A stretch of 64,000 nucleotides of DNA, from positions 992,001 through 1,056,000 of the forward strand of contig NZ_CP049863.1 in NCBI RefSeq assembly GCF_011299575.1, in the 5' to 3' direction. Shown here piece after piece: positions 45,375 through 54,390 of the stretch. The DNA is from Leucobacter viscericola (GTDB lineage: Bacteria > Actinomycetota > Actinomycetes > Actinomycetales > Microbacteriaceae). The position numbers were made by a program, and so were the translations under genes. The notes under the pieces were generated by a model that ran no database searches, was not told the origin of the DNA, and was given only the letters and a program-made list of their open reading frames with translations. Position 1 is the first letter of the stretch. Every line of letters begins with the position of its first letter.

Positions 45375-45914
45375 CTACAGCTTGAGTTCGAAGAGCACAC
45401 TGGTTCTGCGAGAACCGTCCTTGCGAACAATGCTCTCCACCCGGCTGCCGCACGGTTGTGCACCAAGCTTAAGAATCGCCTGAGCTGATCGAGCGTTACG
45501 CTCGTCCGTCTGAAACAAGACCCACTCTGCGCCACTGACGCGCGCGGCGTTGATCATAAGCGTCTTGACCCGCGCGTTCAGGCCTGTCCCCCAGGTTGTT
45601 TGCCCCATGTAGCTCGCGCCGATTTCGAGAGCGGAATCTCTCTCTGCCACCCCGAAATGTGAGGTCGTACCGACAACCGCTCCATCGAGAAAGACCAACC
45701 ACGTTGCGCACGAGGGGTCACGATCGATCTTTGCCAGCATCCAGCTTTTCAGCGCACCCGGGTCTGCAGGTCGGCCTCCCGGAATATGCTCCCAGACGTT
45801 TTCACCGAGAACTTCAAACAGGGCGGAGGCATCAAAACGGTTGTCGATCCGCTGCAGCCGCACGTTGCCATCCTGCAGCGTTTCGGGCAGCCCAGCGAGG
45901 AGATCACGGCTCAT
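45375..45914 (-). CDS. GNAT family acetyltransferase (RimJ/RimL-like)
   Basis: Protein of 179 residues of the Acetyltransf_3 type: an N-terminal NVRLQRIDNRFDASALFEVL, GASYMGQTTWGTGLNARVK in the acetyl-CoA-binding region, and GAEWVLFQTDERNARSAQAILKLG-type C-terminal half. It may acetylate a small molecule or a protein N-terminus; no specificity can be read. It is on the opposite strand to the hpa operon and divergent from the methyltransferase at 45983. Confidence 0.83.
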   Translation of the reverse strand: MSRDLLAGLPETLQDGNVRLQRIDNRFDASALFEVLGENVWEHIPGGRPADPGALKSWMLAKIDRDPSCATWLVFLDGAVVGTTSHFGVAERDSALEIGASYMGQTTWGTGLNARVKTLMINAARVSGAEWVLFQTDERNARSAQAILKLGAQPCGSRVESIVRKDGSRRTSVLFELKL

Positions 45915-45982
45915 CGCTCCAGCCTAACGGGACCGGGTGTCACCCGAGTTCGACATAGACCCGTGACGGTAGGCTTACGTCG

Positions 45983-47056
45983 ATGAGCAAGCTCCAAGCC
46001 GCAGCCCCGGTACCAGTCGACGACACGTTGACCGCCGACGAGGCGTACCGTTTGGCCACGGCTGGCACGCGCATGGTGTTCAGAGGCGACTACCACAACG
46101 CGCGGCAGCTGCTCAGCGCGATCGCTCGACGCATTCCCGACGGCACGGGCTCTCGCAAACGCGGTTCGGGATCGACCAAACCCACCACGGCCGAGCGCTT
46201 CTATAAGTACCGACAGGCCCGCACGCAGCGCGCCCGAGTGCTGTCGATGCTGCTGGTTCCTCTTATCCCCGGTCCCGCAGTCGATCTCAAGCGTGCCCCC
46301 GACATCACGGAGGCCTGGACCAACGCGTTCGGGCCGCTAGAAGCACCCACCGTGGTGAGCCTGCAGGAACTCCTGGGGGCCATCGGGGCCGAGCAGTGGC
46401 GCCGCAAGGGCGTCTATGTCGACGCGCTTGGAGCGAGGATCCACCCCCACTACGGCACCTTCGCCCCCGTGCGGGGCGAATACCTTGACCTGGTTGCCCG
46501 GGCCGAGCTGCCCGCGACCGACAAGGCATTCGACATTGGCACCGGCACCGGAGTGCTCGCCGCGATCCTGGCGCAGCGCGGTGTGGCCGAGGTCATCGGC
46601 ACCGATTCGCAGGAGCGAGCGGTCGCCTGCGCGAACGAAAACCTCGTCCACCTCGGATTGCAGGAGCGCGCACGAGCCATTCAGCAGGACATGTTTCCTG
46701 AGGGACGCGCCGACATCGTCGTGTGCAACCCCCCTTGGCTCCCCGGCACCCCGCAGACCCTGCTCGACTACGCGATCTACGATCCGAAATCGGCAATGCT
46801 GCGCGCGTTTTTACGCGGTTTGCCCGACCACCTCGCGCCCGGCGGCCAGGGCTGGCTCGTGATCTCGGATCTGGCCGAGCGCCTGGGCCTGCGCAGCCGA
46901 GAAGAGCTGCTGAAATGGATTGCCGAGGCCGGCCTGCGCGTCGTTGGCACCGAAGAAACGATTCCAACACACACCCGCGCAGCCGACCCCAGCGACCCCT
47001 TTCACGCCGAGCGATCGGCCGAGATCACGACGCTCTGGCAGCTGGAGACTCGCTAG
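45983..47056 (+). CDS. Class I SAM-dependent methyltransferase with NPPW motif
   Basis: Protein of 357 residues. The C-terminal domain has DIGTGTGVLAAIL (SAM loop), GTDSQERAV and VCNPPWLPG. The NPPW motif is typical of N-methyltransferases on planar amides or bases such as PrmC/PrmB and RlmG, so a ribosomal protein, release factor or rRNA base is the likely target. The 170-residue N-terminal part looks like a separate substrate-recognition domain (FRGDYHNARQLLSAIARRI). No ribosome site precedes the ATG; TAGGCT ends 7 nt upstream, which could give a leaderless mRNA. Its stop codon abuts the stop codon of the convergent permease gene. Confidence 0.83.
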   Translation: MSKLQAAAPVPVDDTLTADEAYRLATAGTRMVFRGDYHNARQLLSAIARRIPDGTGSRKRGSGSTKPTTAERFYKYRQARTQRARVLSMLLVPLIPGPAVDLKRAPDITEAWTNAFGPLEAPTVVSLQELLGAIGAEQWRRKGVYVDALGARIHPHYGTFAPVRGEYLDLVARAELPATDKAFDIGTGTGVLAAILAQRGVAEVIGTDSQERAVACANENLVHLGLQERARAIQQDMFPEGRADIVVCNPPWLPGTPQTLLDYAIYDPKSAMLRAFLRGLPDHLAPGGQGWLVISDLAERLGLRSREELLKWIAEAGLRVVGTEETIPTHTRAADPSDPFHAERSAEITTLWQLETR

Positions 47057-48541
47057 CTACTCAACAAACATGTGCGCGTCCTCGGGCAGCTCCGTGAAAC
47101 TCTCAAGATCTTCATCGAGCCCCTCGTAGATCTTGGGCCGCTTCGTCTTGAGATACAGCGCATACAGCAGCCCACCAACCACCGCGGCCACAAGCACCCA
47201 CGGCAGCACAACAACGTAGATCGCGTCGGAACCGGCAACCAGATCGAAGTTCAGCAGGGCCATGACGCTGAAGGTGAGCAGCGCCAGGAACCCAATGCCG
47301 GGCGCAATGAAAGTGCTCCACCAGCGTGGATCCCGCTTGCGACGGAAGTACACAACAACGGCGAGCGCCGCGATTGCCTGCACGATCATGATCGAGAGGG
47401 TGCCAAAGCCAAGCCCGACGGGCACCAGCGTGAAGATCGGCGGCATATCGGTGTCGACCGCAACTACGAAGATCGCGGCGATCACGAGCCCGAACAGGTA
47501 GTTCACCGCGAGGGCGCGCTGTGGCGCTCCCTTCACGTTGGTCGTCGCGAGCCAGCGCGGCAGCACCCTGGCGCGTCCCAGGGCGTACAGGTACCGCGCG
47601 GCCGAGTTGTGGAACGCGAGCTGCGCCGCGAACAGGCTCACAACGAGCAGAATCACCGCGATCATGCCCATCACCGGCCCAAGATACTTCTCGATCAGCA
47701 TGAGGGTGAGATCACCGTTTTCCTCGTGGGCGAGACCCTGCGCCTGCGCATCTTTTACGCCGAGTGCGCTCACAATCGCCCAGCCTGCAAACGCGTGCAG
47801 CAGGCCAATAACGATGATGGCGACGTAGGTGGCGCGGGGAATGGTTTTGCGAGGATCGCGCGCCTCCTCACCAAAGAGCGCCGTGGCCTCGAAGCCGATA
47901 AACGCGGTTGCCACGAGCAGCAGGCCGATCCAGATAGATCCGCCCACAAGCACCTCCGGACTGAACGCCAGCGTAAACGCCTGCATGTCGAATCCGGTCT
48001 GAATCAACACCGAAAACGCGAACGACAGCAGCAGGATGATCTCCAGCACGAGTGCGACTCCGAGCACAATCGCACTCACGTGGATGCCGGATCGGGCAAG
48101 CAAAAAGACCACGGTAAACAGCACAAACCCGCAGAGGTACCAGTTCAACTCAATCCCGAAGATCATCGGCAGCGCCACGGCCCCGGTGAAGAAGCCGATG
48201 GTTCCCAGAGCGCCCGCAACAAACACGTTGTAGCCGATCGTTGCGATGAGCCCGGTGATAAGGCCCGCGGGCCGCCCGAGTCCCTTCACTACAATCGCGT
48301 AGAAGCCACCAGCGTTTGTCAGTTCCTTGGTCATCTGGGCGTAGCCGATGGCAAAGAGCAGCAGGGCGAGCGCCACGATAATGACGGCCACGGGGGTGCC
48401 ACCGCCATTGCCGTGGGAGATCGCGAGTGGCAGCACCACGATCCCGACGGTCACCGGAGCAACCGCGGCAAGCACAAGAAAGACGATCGCTGGGACACCC
48501 AATTGATTTCGCGCGAGTTGAGTCTGAGAGGTTTCAGTCAT
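47057..48541 (-). CDS. APC superfamily amino acid/amine permease
   Basis: Membrane transporter of 494 residues with about 12 to 13 hydrophobic segments and APC motifs: LGVPAIVFLVLAAVAPVTV in helix 1, GYAQMTKELTNAGGFYAIV in helix 2-3 and FIGFEATALFGEEARDPRKT in the mid-protein loop. It probably takes up an amino acid or biogenic amine by proton symport. AGGAGATCTC precedes the ATG. It is divergent from the AraC regulator of the amine oxidase region, and a second APC gene lies at 54391, so the two may supply the amine oxidase. Confidence 0.88.
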   Translation of the reverse strand: MTETSQTQLARNQLGVPAIVFLVLAAVAPVTVGIVVLPLAISHGNGGGTPVAVIIVALALLLFAIGYAQMTKELTNAGGFYAIVVKGLGRPAGLITGLIATIGYNVFVAGALGTIGFFTGAVALPMIFGIELNWYLCGFVLFTVVFLLARSGIHVSAIVLGVALVLEIILLLSFAFSVLIQTGFDMQAFTLAFSPEVLVGGSIWIGLLLVATAFIGFEATALFGEEARDPRKTIPRATYVAIIVIGLLHAFAGWAIVSALGVKDAQAQGLAHEENGDLTLMLIEKYLGPVMGMIAVILLVVSLFAAQLAFHNSAARYLYALGRARVLPRWLATTNVKGAPQRALAVNYLFGLVIAAIFVVAVDTDMPPIFTLVPVGLGFGTLSIMIVQAIAALAVVVYFRRKRDPRWWSTFIAPGIGFLALLTFSVMALLNFDLVAGSDAIYVVVLPWVLVAAVVGGLLYALYLKTKRPKIYEGLDEDLESFTELPEDAHMFVE

Positions 48542-48869
48542 GAGATCTCCTGTTTCAGGCGTATCGGGGCAGCATCATTGCCGAACCGAGGGTGAGCCAA
48601 TCGCGTCGACGCTGAAGCGGCGGGCTCTGGGGCAGTTTTAGCACGCGGGAGGCGAGGCATCTACGGCCGCTGGCGATCCTGCGCGGAGAGACAAGCCACC
48701 CGCCACAACCAGACAGCACCCAACAAGATGAGCCCCCAACGTTGCCGCGAGCTTGCCAATCGGATAGCATCCTGGTGAAAGCTCAGGATCTCCCCTCAGC
48801 AACAAATTCTCTCGACGACAACGAAGTCATAGCACGGCTATAGTACGGCTCAGCACAGAGGTGATAGGC
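48542..48869. promoter_or_regulatory. 328-bp divergent intergenic region upstream of permease and araC-type gene
   Basis: No gene is visible. Near the regulator start are two direct repeats of AG(C/T)ACGGCT at 48831-48839 and 48842-48850, 11 bp apart, overlapped by TATAGT (48839-48844), which could be a -10 element. Same-face direct repeats at about one helical turn suit an AraC-family site and possible autoregulation. The rest is unremarkable GC-rich sequence. Confidence 0.45.
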
Positions 48870-49817
48870 ATGCAGCGCACACACGACGCAGCATCCGCGG
48901 TGGTGCGCACCGAAGATCTCAGCACGTATCAACAGACCGTCGACAACTCGTTTGTGCCGCTCAAGATCACGCCCGAACCCGATGGGCCGTTTGCAGCGTC
49001 TCTGAGAGGTGTTGGGGCGGGTGATGTTGCCTTCACCGAGGTGCACTCGATGCCGCAGGTGGTCGAGCGCACGCGGGAGAACATCTCCCGCGGCGGTAGC
49101 GGCTTCTACAAGGTGAGCCTGCTACTGGCCGGTTCGGGGATGCTCATTCAAGACGGCCGCGAGGTCATTATGAACCCCGGCGACATCTCGTTCTACGACA
49201 CCTCACAGCCGTACTCGCTGGTGTTCGGCGAGCAGTTTCGCAATCTCATCATGATGTTCCCGAAGGATCGCCTCGAGTTTCCGGAACAGTTCACGGCGTC
49301 GCTCACGGCTGTCTCCCTGGGCGATGAGCACCCGCTCGCGCAGGTGGTGGCCGACTTCATCTCGAAGTCCTCACCCCACCTGCACCTGCTGCCCGCCGCT
49401 GCGCGCCACAAGCTCGCGCACACCAGCATCGAACTTTTTACCTCTGTGCTCTCCGCGGTGTTCGATTCCGAAACGATCGCACAGGATCCTCACCAGGCCA
49501 TGCGGCAACGCATCTACGACTACATTCGCACCAACCTGGCCTCGCACGACCTGTCGCCGGGAAGCATCGCCGCCGCCAACTACATATCGACGCGGCACCT
49601 CCATGCACTGTTCCAAGAGACCGGAACCTCTGTTTCGGCCTGGATCAAGGAGCGTCGACTCGAGCGCTGCCGCGCAGACCTGCTCGACCCCGCGCTCGCG
49701 CACCGGGGCGTTGCGGCGATAGCCGCCAACTGGGGATTCACCGACGCCGCACACTTTAGTCGCAACTTTCGCGCGGCCTACGGCGACTCACCGACGGCGC
49801 TGCGCCAGCGGGGCTGA
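48870..49817 (+). CDS. AraC family regulator (FeaR/NphR-like)
   Basis: Regulator of 315 residues. The N-terminal AraC-binding-like domain (GFYKVSLLLAGSGMLIQDGREV, GDISFYDTSQPY) senses an inducer; the C-terminal two-HTH domain spans about residues 205-312 and includes AAANYISTRHLHALFQETG and ANWGFTDAAHFSRNFRAAYG. FeaR-type activators control amine oxidase plus aldehyde dehydrogenase genes for tyramine/phenylethylamine in E. coli, and this gene directly precedes such a pair. The ATG at 48870 has AGAGGTGA 6-7 nt upstream; an in-frame GTG three codons earlier overlaps that ribosome site. It is likely an activator of the amine oxidase genes. Confidence 0.88.
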   Translation: MQRTHDAASAVVRTEDLSTYQQTVDNSFVPLKITPEPDGPFAASLRGVGAGDVAFTEVHSMPQVVERTRENISRGGSGFYKVSLLLAGSGMLIQDGREVIMNPGDISFYDTSQPYSLVFGEQFRNLIMMFPKDRLEFPEQFTASLTAVSLGDEHPLAQVVADFISKSSPHLHLLPAAARHKLAHTSIELFTSVLSAVFDSETIAQDPHQAMRQRIYDYIRTNLASHDLSPGSIAAANYISTRHLHALFQETGTSVSAWIKERRLERCRADLLDPALAHRGVAAIAANWGFTDAAHFSRNFRAAYGDSPTALRQRG

Positions 49818-49823
49818 AGGTTT

Positions 49824-49893
49824 GGCACCCCCGGGATCACCCCTAGATGTTCAACTCTTGTCTGGGGGTGCACGACTCGGCATTCCGGGTGCC
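49824..49893. promoter_or_regulatory. GGGTGC motifs / hairpin upstream of amine oxidase gene
   Basis: GCACCCCC (49825-49832) and GGGGGTGC (49864-49871) form an 8-bp inverted repeat, and a third copy CCGGGTGCC lies at 49885-49893. They may be a terminator for the regulator gene or AraC-type sites for the amine oxidase promoter. Confidence 0.4.
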
Positions 49894-49961
49894 GTTCGGC
49901 CCGCGCTCGCCGATACTTAAGTGAAGTAACCGAATTCAACGAAGAGTGAGGGACACTCCCC

Positions 49962-52019
49962 ATGGCACACACCCCAGATGCGTCGCACACACACGGCAAG
50001 CGTGTGAGCACGCCAATTTCGGCGCAGCACCCGCTCGATCCGCTCAACGAGGCAGAGATTACTCGGGTGCGCAGCATCCTTGAGAACGCTGGTTATCTGA
50101 CGGAGCACGTTCGTATGGCGATGCTGCTTCCGCTCGATCCGCCGAAGAGTGAGGTCGCTTCGTGGAAACCCGGTGCATCACTCGAGCGTCGAGCCGTTGT
50201 CACACTGCTCGATCGCTCGAACGCCGAGCACTCAGAGGTGAAGGTGTCGATCACCAAGGGCAGTGTTGAGGACCACCGCGTGCTGCCCACTGGTGAGGCC
50301 CCCTACGGCCAGGCGGCCATTCTCATGGAGGAGTTCTATGAAGTGGGTGAGATCGTCAAGGCGTCACCCGAGTGGCGCGCAGCGATGGAGCGCCGTGGGC
50401 TCTCCGAGTTCATCGACGGTTGCTTCTGCTCACCGCTCGCGCCGGGCTATTTCGGCAAGGACGACGAGATGGGGCGTCGGTTTGTGCGCTCGTTCACGTA
50501 CCTGATCCCAAACGAGGGAGACAGCCCGTGGGCACACCCCGTTGAGGGACTCATCGTACGTGTCGACCTCACGAACCACAGCGTCATCGATGTCTACGAC
50601 GAGGGTGACGTGCCCACCCCAATGCAGCACGGCAACTACAACCTCGACGCCCAGGGTCCCGCCCGCACATCGCTGAAGCCGATCGACATCACGATGCCCG
50701 AGGGCCCGAGCTTTTCGGTCGACGGCAACATCGTCGAGTGGGAAAGCTGGAAGCTGCACGTTGGCTTCAACGCGCGTGAGGGTCTCGTGCTCAATAACGT
50801 GTCGTGGCGAGACGGCGGTGAGGATCGCCCGGTGCTCACCCGGGCGAGCGTGCCCGAGATGGTGGTGCCCTACGGCGACACCGACGAAACTCGCTACTGG
50901 ATCAGCTACTTCGACGCCGGCGAGTACCTGCTCGGTCGCAGCGCAAACTCACTCGCGCTGGGTTGCGACTGCCTCGGCGTGATCCACTACTTCGACGGGT
51001 TCGTCAACGATGACCTGGGCAACGCTGTCAAGATTCCCCAGGTCATCTGCATGCACGAGGAGGACTACGGCATCCAGTGGAAGCACACGGATCTTGACGG
51101 CAAGACCGACACACGCCGCAGCCGCCGCCTGGTCATTAGCTACTTCGCGACGGTCGGCAACTACGACTACGGCTTCTTCTGGTACCTGTACCTCGACGGC
51201 TCGATCCAGTTTGAGGCGAAGGCAACCGGTGTTGTGTTTGCGGGAGCGGGCATTCCAGGCAGCGACAACCGCTACAACACCGAGGTCTCCCCCGGCATCT
51301 TCACGCCCGTGCACCAGCACATCTTCTCGGCCCGCCTCGACGTCGCGATCGACGGCGAAGACAACACGATTAACGAGATCGAGGCTGTGCAGATTCCGAC
51401 GGGCCCCGACAACCCGCGCGGCAACGCGTTCACCTGGTCGCACACCCAATTGAAGACCGAGCAGCAAGCGCAACGCATGGCAAACGGCGCGATGAGTCGA
51501 GTGTGGGAGGTCGCCAGCGCACACCGCAAGAACCACGTGGGCAAACCAACCGCCTACTGGTTGATTCCCGAGGGCAAGTCCGCGCTGCTCGCGCAGCCCG
51601 ACTCCTCCGTATACGCGCGCGCCAACTTCGCGACGAAGCACCTGTGGGGCACCCGGTTTGCCGAGGACGAGCTGTACCCCGCGGGTCAGTACCCCAACTC
51701 CAACGCGGGATGGGCGGGTCTTCCCACCTGGACCAAGGCGGACCGCAGCCTCGACGGCGAAGACATCGTGCTCTGGCACTCCTTCGGGCCAACACACTTT
51801 CCGCGCACGGAAGACTGGCCGGTTATGCCCGTCGACTACTCGGGATTCTGGTTCAAGCCGCACGGCTTTCTCGACCAAAACCCCACGATGAATCTGCCAG
51901 AGGACTCCCGCTCGTCGTGCGCCATGTCAGAGGACGGCTGCTGCTCCGCCGGAGCCTGCGGCTGCTGCTCCGGTGAAGAGTGCAAGTGCAGCAATCCGAA
52001 CTGCGACTGCGGCAAGTAG
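49962..52019 (+). CDS. Copper amine oxidase (primary-amine oxidase) with Cys-rich C-terminal tail
   Basis: Oxidises primary amines such as tyramine, phenylethylamine or dopamine to aldehyde, ammonia and H2O2. It is 685 residues. The topaquinone precursor Tyr401 is in N-Y-D-Y (400-403), the catalytic-base Asp318 in YFDAGEYLLG, and the copper ligands are His451, His453 (PVHQHIF) and His612 (THFPRTEDWPVMP), with spacings like the Arthrobacter globiformis enzyme. Residues 653-683 hold ten cysteines in CC, CxC and CGCC patterns, like a small metallothionein; I do not know this as a general feature of the family. No signal peptide is seen. It lies between the FeaR-like regulator and an ALDH gene. 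Confidence 0.93.
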   Translation: MAHTPDASHTHGKRVSTPISAQHPLDPLNEAEITRVRSILENAGYLTEHVRMAMLLPLDPPKSEVASWKPGASLERRAVVTLLDRSNAEHSEVKVSITKGSVEDHRVLPTGEAPYGQAAILMEEFYEVGEIVKASPEWRAAMERRGLSEFIDGCFCSPLAPGYFGKDDEMGRRFVRSFTYLIPNEGDSPWAHPVEGLIVRVDLTNHSVIDVYDEGDVPTPMQHGNYNLDAQGPARTSLKPIDITMPEGPSFSVDGNIVEWESWKLHVGFNAREGLVLNNVSWRDGGEDRPVLTRASVPEMVVPYGDTDETRYWISYFDAGEYLLGRSANSLALGCDCLGVIHYFDGFVNDDLGNAVKIPQVICMHEEDYGIQWKHTDLDGKTDTRRSRRLVISYFATVGNYDYGFFWYLYLDGSIQFEAKATGVVFAGAGIPGSDNRYNTEVSPGIFTPVHQHIFSARLDVAIDGEDNTINEIEAVQIPTGPDNPRGNAFTWSHTQLKTEQQAQRMANGAMSRVWEVASAHRKNHVGKPTAYWLIPEGKSALLAQPDSSVYARANFATKHLWGTRFAEDELYPAGQYPNSNAGWAGLPTWTKADRSLDGEDIVLWHSFGPTHFPRTEDWPVMPVDYSGFWFKPHGFLDQNPTMNLPEDSRSSCAMSEDGCCSAGACGCCSGEECKCSNPNCDCGK

Positions 52020-52059
52020 CTGCACGACCAACGTATTCAGAACAACGTAAGGAATAAGC

Positions 52060-53469
52060 ATGTACACCTACGACAGCCTCCTCGAGGCCATCACCCCGAA
52101 GTCGGGCGAGACCCGCGACGTCTTTGACCCGGCCACGGGCGAACTCATCGGCAAGGCACCGGTGAACACCACCGCCGACGTTGACCGCGCGATCGACACG
52201 GCGGTCTCCCACCAGGCGAGCTGGGCGGGGCTCAGCAACGACGAGCGCGTCGCTTACCTCCACAAGGCCGCCGATGCCGTGGAGGCGAACTCCGAGGCAC
52301 TCGTTGCTATCCTCTCTCGAGAGCAGGGCAAACCGCTCAACGGACCAAACGCCCGCTTCGAGGTGGGTGCCTGTGTCACCTGGCTGCGTGTCACCGCCGA
52401 CACTCCCCTGCCGGTTGAAACCGTCATCGACGACGGCCAGACCTTCGCCGAGATGCACTACCGCCCGCTGGGTACGGTCGGTGCCATCACCCCCTGGAAC
52501 TGGCCCATGATGATCGCCATCTGGCAGATCGCCCCCTCACTGCGCATGGGCAATACCGTCCTGCAGAAGCCGTCGGAGTACACGACACTCTCGGGCCTCG
52601 CGCTCAACTTCATTCTGAACACGGCCCTGCCCGAGGGTGTGTTGAACACCGTGGTCGGGGCGGGCGACCTCGGCGCCCACATCGTCGCGAGCGAGAAGAT
52701 CGACAAGATCATGTTCACGGGTTCAACCCGCACAGGTAAGCGAATCGTCGAGGCGAGCTCGGGCAACCTGAAGCGCCTGACTCTGGAGCTCGGCGGCAAC
52801 GACGCGGGCATCGTGCTCGACGACGTGGATCCGCAGGCCATCGCCGAAGGCCTCTTCTGGGGCGCCTTCATCAACACCGGGCAGACCTGCGCCGCGCTCA
52901 AGCGGCTCTACGTGCCCGACTCGATCTACGACGACGTCGTGTCGGCGCTCGCAGACTTCGCCGCGAAGGTTCCCATGGGCATCGGCCTCGACGAGAACAA
53001 CGCGCTCGGCCCGCTGCAGAACGAGATGCAGTTCAACGTGGTGGATCGCCTTGTCGAAGCAGCTAAGGCTTCGGGTGCACGGGTTGTGCTCGGCGGCAAT
53101 CCGGATCGCGACGCGGCCGGTTACTTCTACCCCACCACGCTGATTGCAGACATCGACCCCAGCAACGAGCTCGTGGTCGAGGAGCAGTTTGGGCCCGCGC
53201 TGCCGATCATTCGCTACTCGACGGTCGACGAGGCGGTCCGCCTCGCCAACGAGCTTGAGGTGGGCCTCGGCGGCTCGGTGTGGTCGTCGGATCGGGATCG
53301 CGCGCGTGAGGTCGCCGCCCGCGTTGAGGCTGGCACCGTGTGGATCAACTCGCACGGCACCATCCACCCCGCAGTGCCGTTCGGCGGCGCAAAGCAGTCG
53401 GGTTACGGCCAAGAGTTTGGGACTGCCGGATTGAAGTCGGTGTCGCAGCCGCAGGTCATTCAGGGTTAG
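52060..53469 (+). CDS. Aldehyde dehydrogenase (arylacetaldehyde dehydrogenase candidate)
   Basis: ALDH of 469 residues, very similar to the one at 26616 from end to end. Asn147, Lys170, Glu243 (TLELGG) and Cys277 (GQTC) are in place, and it ends with PFGGAKQSGYGQEFG. It is 40 bp after the amine oxidase gene, with GTAAGGA before the ATG, so it probably shares its transcript and oxidises the arylacetaldehyde made by the oxidase to an arylacetate (as FeaB does in E. coli). A terminator hairpin follows. Confidence 0.9.
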   Translation: MYTYDSLLEAITPKSGETRDVFDPATGELIGKAPVNTTADVDRAIDTAVSHQASWAGLSNDERVAYLHKAADAVEANSEALVAILSREQGKPLNGPNARFEVGACVTWLRVTADTPLPVETVIDDGQTFAEMHYRPLGTVGAITPWNWPMMIAIWQIAPSLRMGNTVLQKPSEYTTLSGLALNFILNTALPEGVLNTVVGAGDLGAHIVASEKIDKIMFTGSTRTGKRIVEASSGNLKRLTLELGGNDAGIVLDDVDPQAIAEGLFWGAFINTGQTCAALKRLYVPDSIYDDVVSALADFAAKVPMGIGLDENNALGPLQNEMQFNVVDRLVEAAKASGARVVLGGNPDRDAAGYFYPTTLIADIDPSNELVVEEQFGPALPIIRYSTVDEAVRLANELEVGLGGSVWSSDRDRAREVAARVEAGTVWINSHGTIHPAVPFGGAKQSGYGQEFGTAGLKSVSQPQVIQG

Positions 53470-53482
53470 TTCGAGCAAACTC

Positions 53483-53522
53483 CAGCGGTGTGCGCTTCTC
53501 CTGCGGGAGGCGCGCACCGCTG
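53483..53522 (+). terminator. Hairpin terminator after the amine oxidase operon
   Basis: CAGCGGTGTGCGC (53483-53495) pairs with GCGCGCACCGCTG (53510-53522) with one mismatch. It is followed by TGTTGTGTT. Confidence 0.7.
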
Positions 53523-53578
53523 TGTTGTGTTCGGGATCGGCGCGGCCTGTGCCGCGCCCGCCATTCAGTGGCGACCCT

Positions 53579-54145
53579 TCAGTGCATCAGCAGCATGGCC
53601 GCCAGCATCAGCCCCATGCCACCTGCATCGGTGGCGAGCAGCCTCCTGCGACTCCGAAGGGCCAGCACCGCGAGCGTCAGAAGCACGGCGGCGAGCGCAC
53701 CGATCAGGATCGCGGGTAGGGAGCCTGTGAGCATCGCCGCACTGTGTGCGCGGTGGGCATCACCCTCCCCAGTCAGTGCGACCGCAGCGTTGGCGCCACC
53801 GCCTCCATGGGCAAGTAGCAGCCAGGCCGTCGCCGGATAGGCGAGGGCAACGGTCAGCAAGACTGAGTGCTCGAGGCGCCTGGGCTGACCGGTTGTCGTC
53901 GACAGGGGGGACACACAGGCGAACGCCCCTCGCCCGATCCGCAGGTTGATCCCGAGCACGATCCCCGCGGCGAGCAGCGCGGCTGCCCAAACAACCACGG
54001 GGACCAACGACAGAAACGCAGAGTCAAGCATCGCGGCCAGCATGAGCACCGACACCGCGACGGCGATCCAGCGTTTGGAGGCGAGCGCTGCGCTCAGGCA
54101 CAGCGCACCGGCGCCCGCCATCACCAGCCCAGCACCTATGCTCAT
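53579..54145 (-). CDS. Small actinobacterial membrane protein of unknown function
   Basis: Protein of 188 residues made almost wholly of about six hydrophobic segments separated by short basic loops (SKRWI, RRLEHS, RSRRRL). His and Gly are clustered in the loop AHGGGG and in GDAHRAHSAAML, and the end is MGLMLAAMLLMH. The layout recalls the DUF5134 group, but I cannot assign it. It is on the opposite strand to its neighbours and convergent with the ALDH gene. Confidence 0.65.
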   Translation of the reverse strand: MSIGAGLVMAGAGALCLSAALASKRWIAVAVSVLMLAAMLDSAFLSLVPVVVWAAALLAAGIVLGINLRIGRGAFACVSPLSTTTGQPRRLEHSVLLTVALAYPATAWLLLAHGGGGANAAVALTGEGDAHRAHSAAMLTGSLPAILIGALAAVLLTLAVLALRSRRRLLATDAGGMGLMLAAMLLMH

Positions 54146-54172
54146 GCCCTCACCTTATTAGACAGCGCTCTC

Positions 54173-54243
54173 CAGCCAGCGCACGAAACTGAGCCCAACG
54201 CGCACGCTGGCTGCCCTCAAAAACAAGAAACTATCCATATGGA
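54173..54243. promoter_or_regulatory. Inverted repeats upstream of the second APC permease
   Basis: CAGCCAGCG (54173-54181) pairs with CGCTGGCTG (54205-54213). Farther on, TCCATATGGA (54234-54243) is a perfect 10-bp palindrome extended by CT/AG, a candidate operator. No gene is seen in 54146-54390. Confidence 0.4.
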
Positions 54244-54390
54244 CAGCCGTGCACGCATTCACACGCCCCGTGCGCGCTCAGCACAGCTCAGCCCTTCACG
54301 CGGCAATACTTCGTATCTAAACTCGGAGAACAACGCGCCAAGTACAGCGGGCGCACCGGCAATGTCGCCAGCTCTGAAAGGACGAGTGTC

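Noticed and set aside
48542..48780. Small RNA or small gene in the 48.6 kb intergenic region
   Set aside because: No promoter-hairpin pair and no frame with a ribosome site was found.
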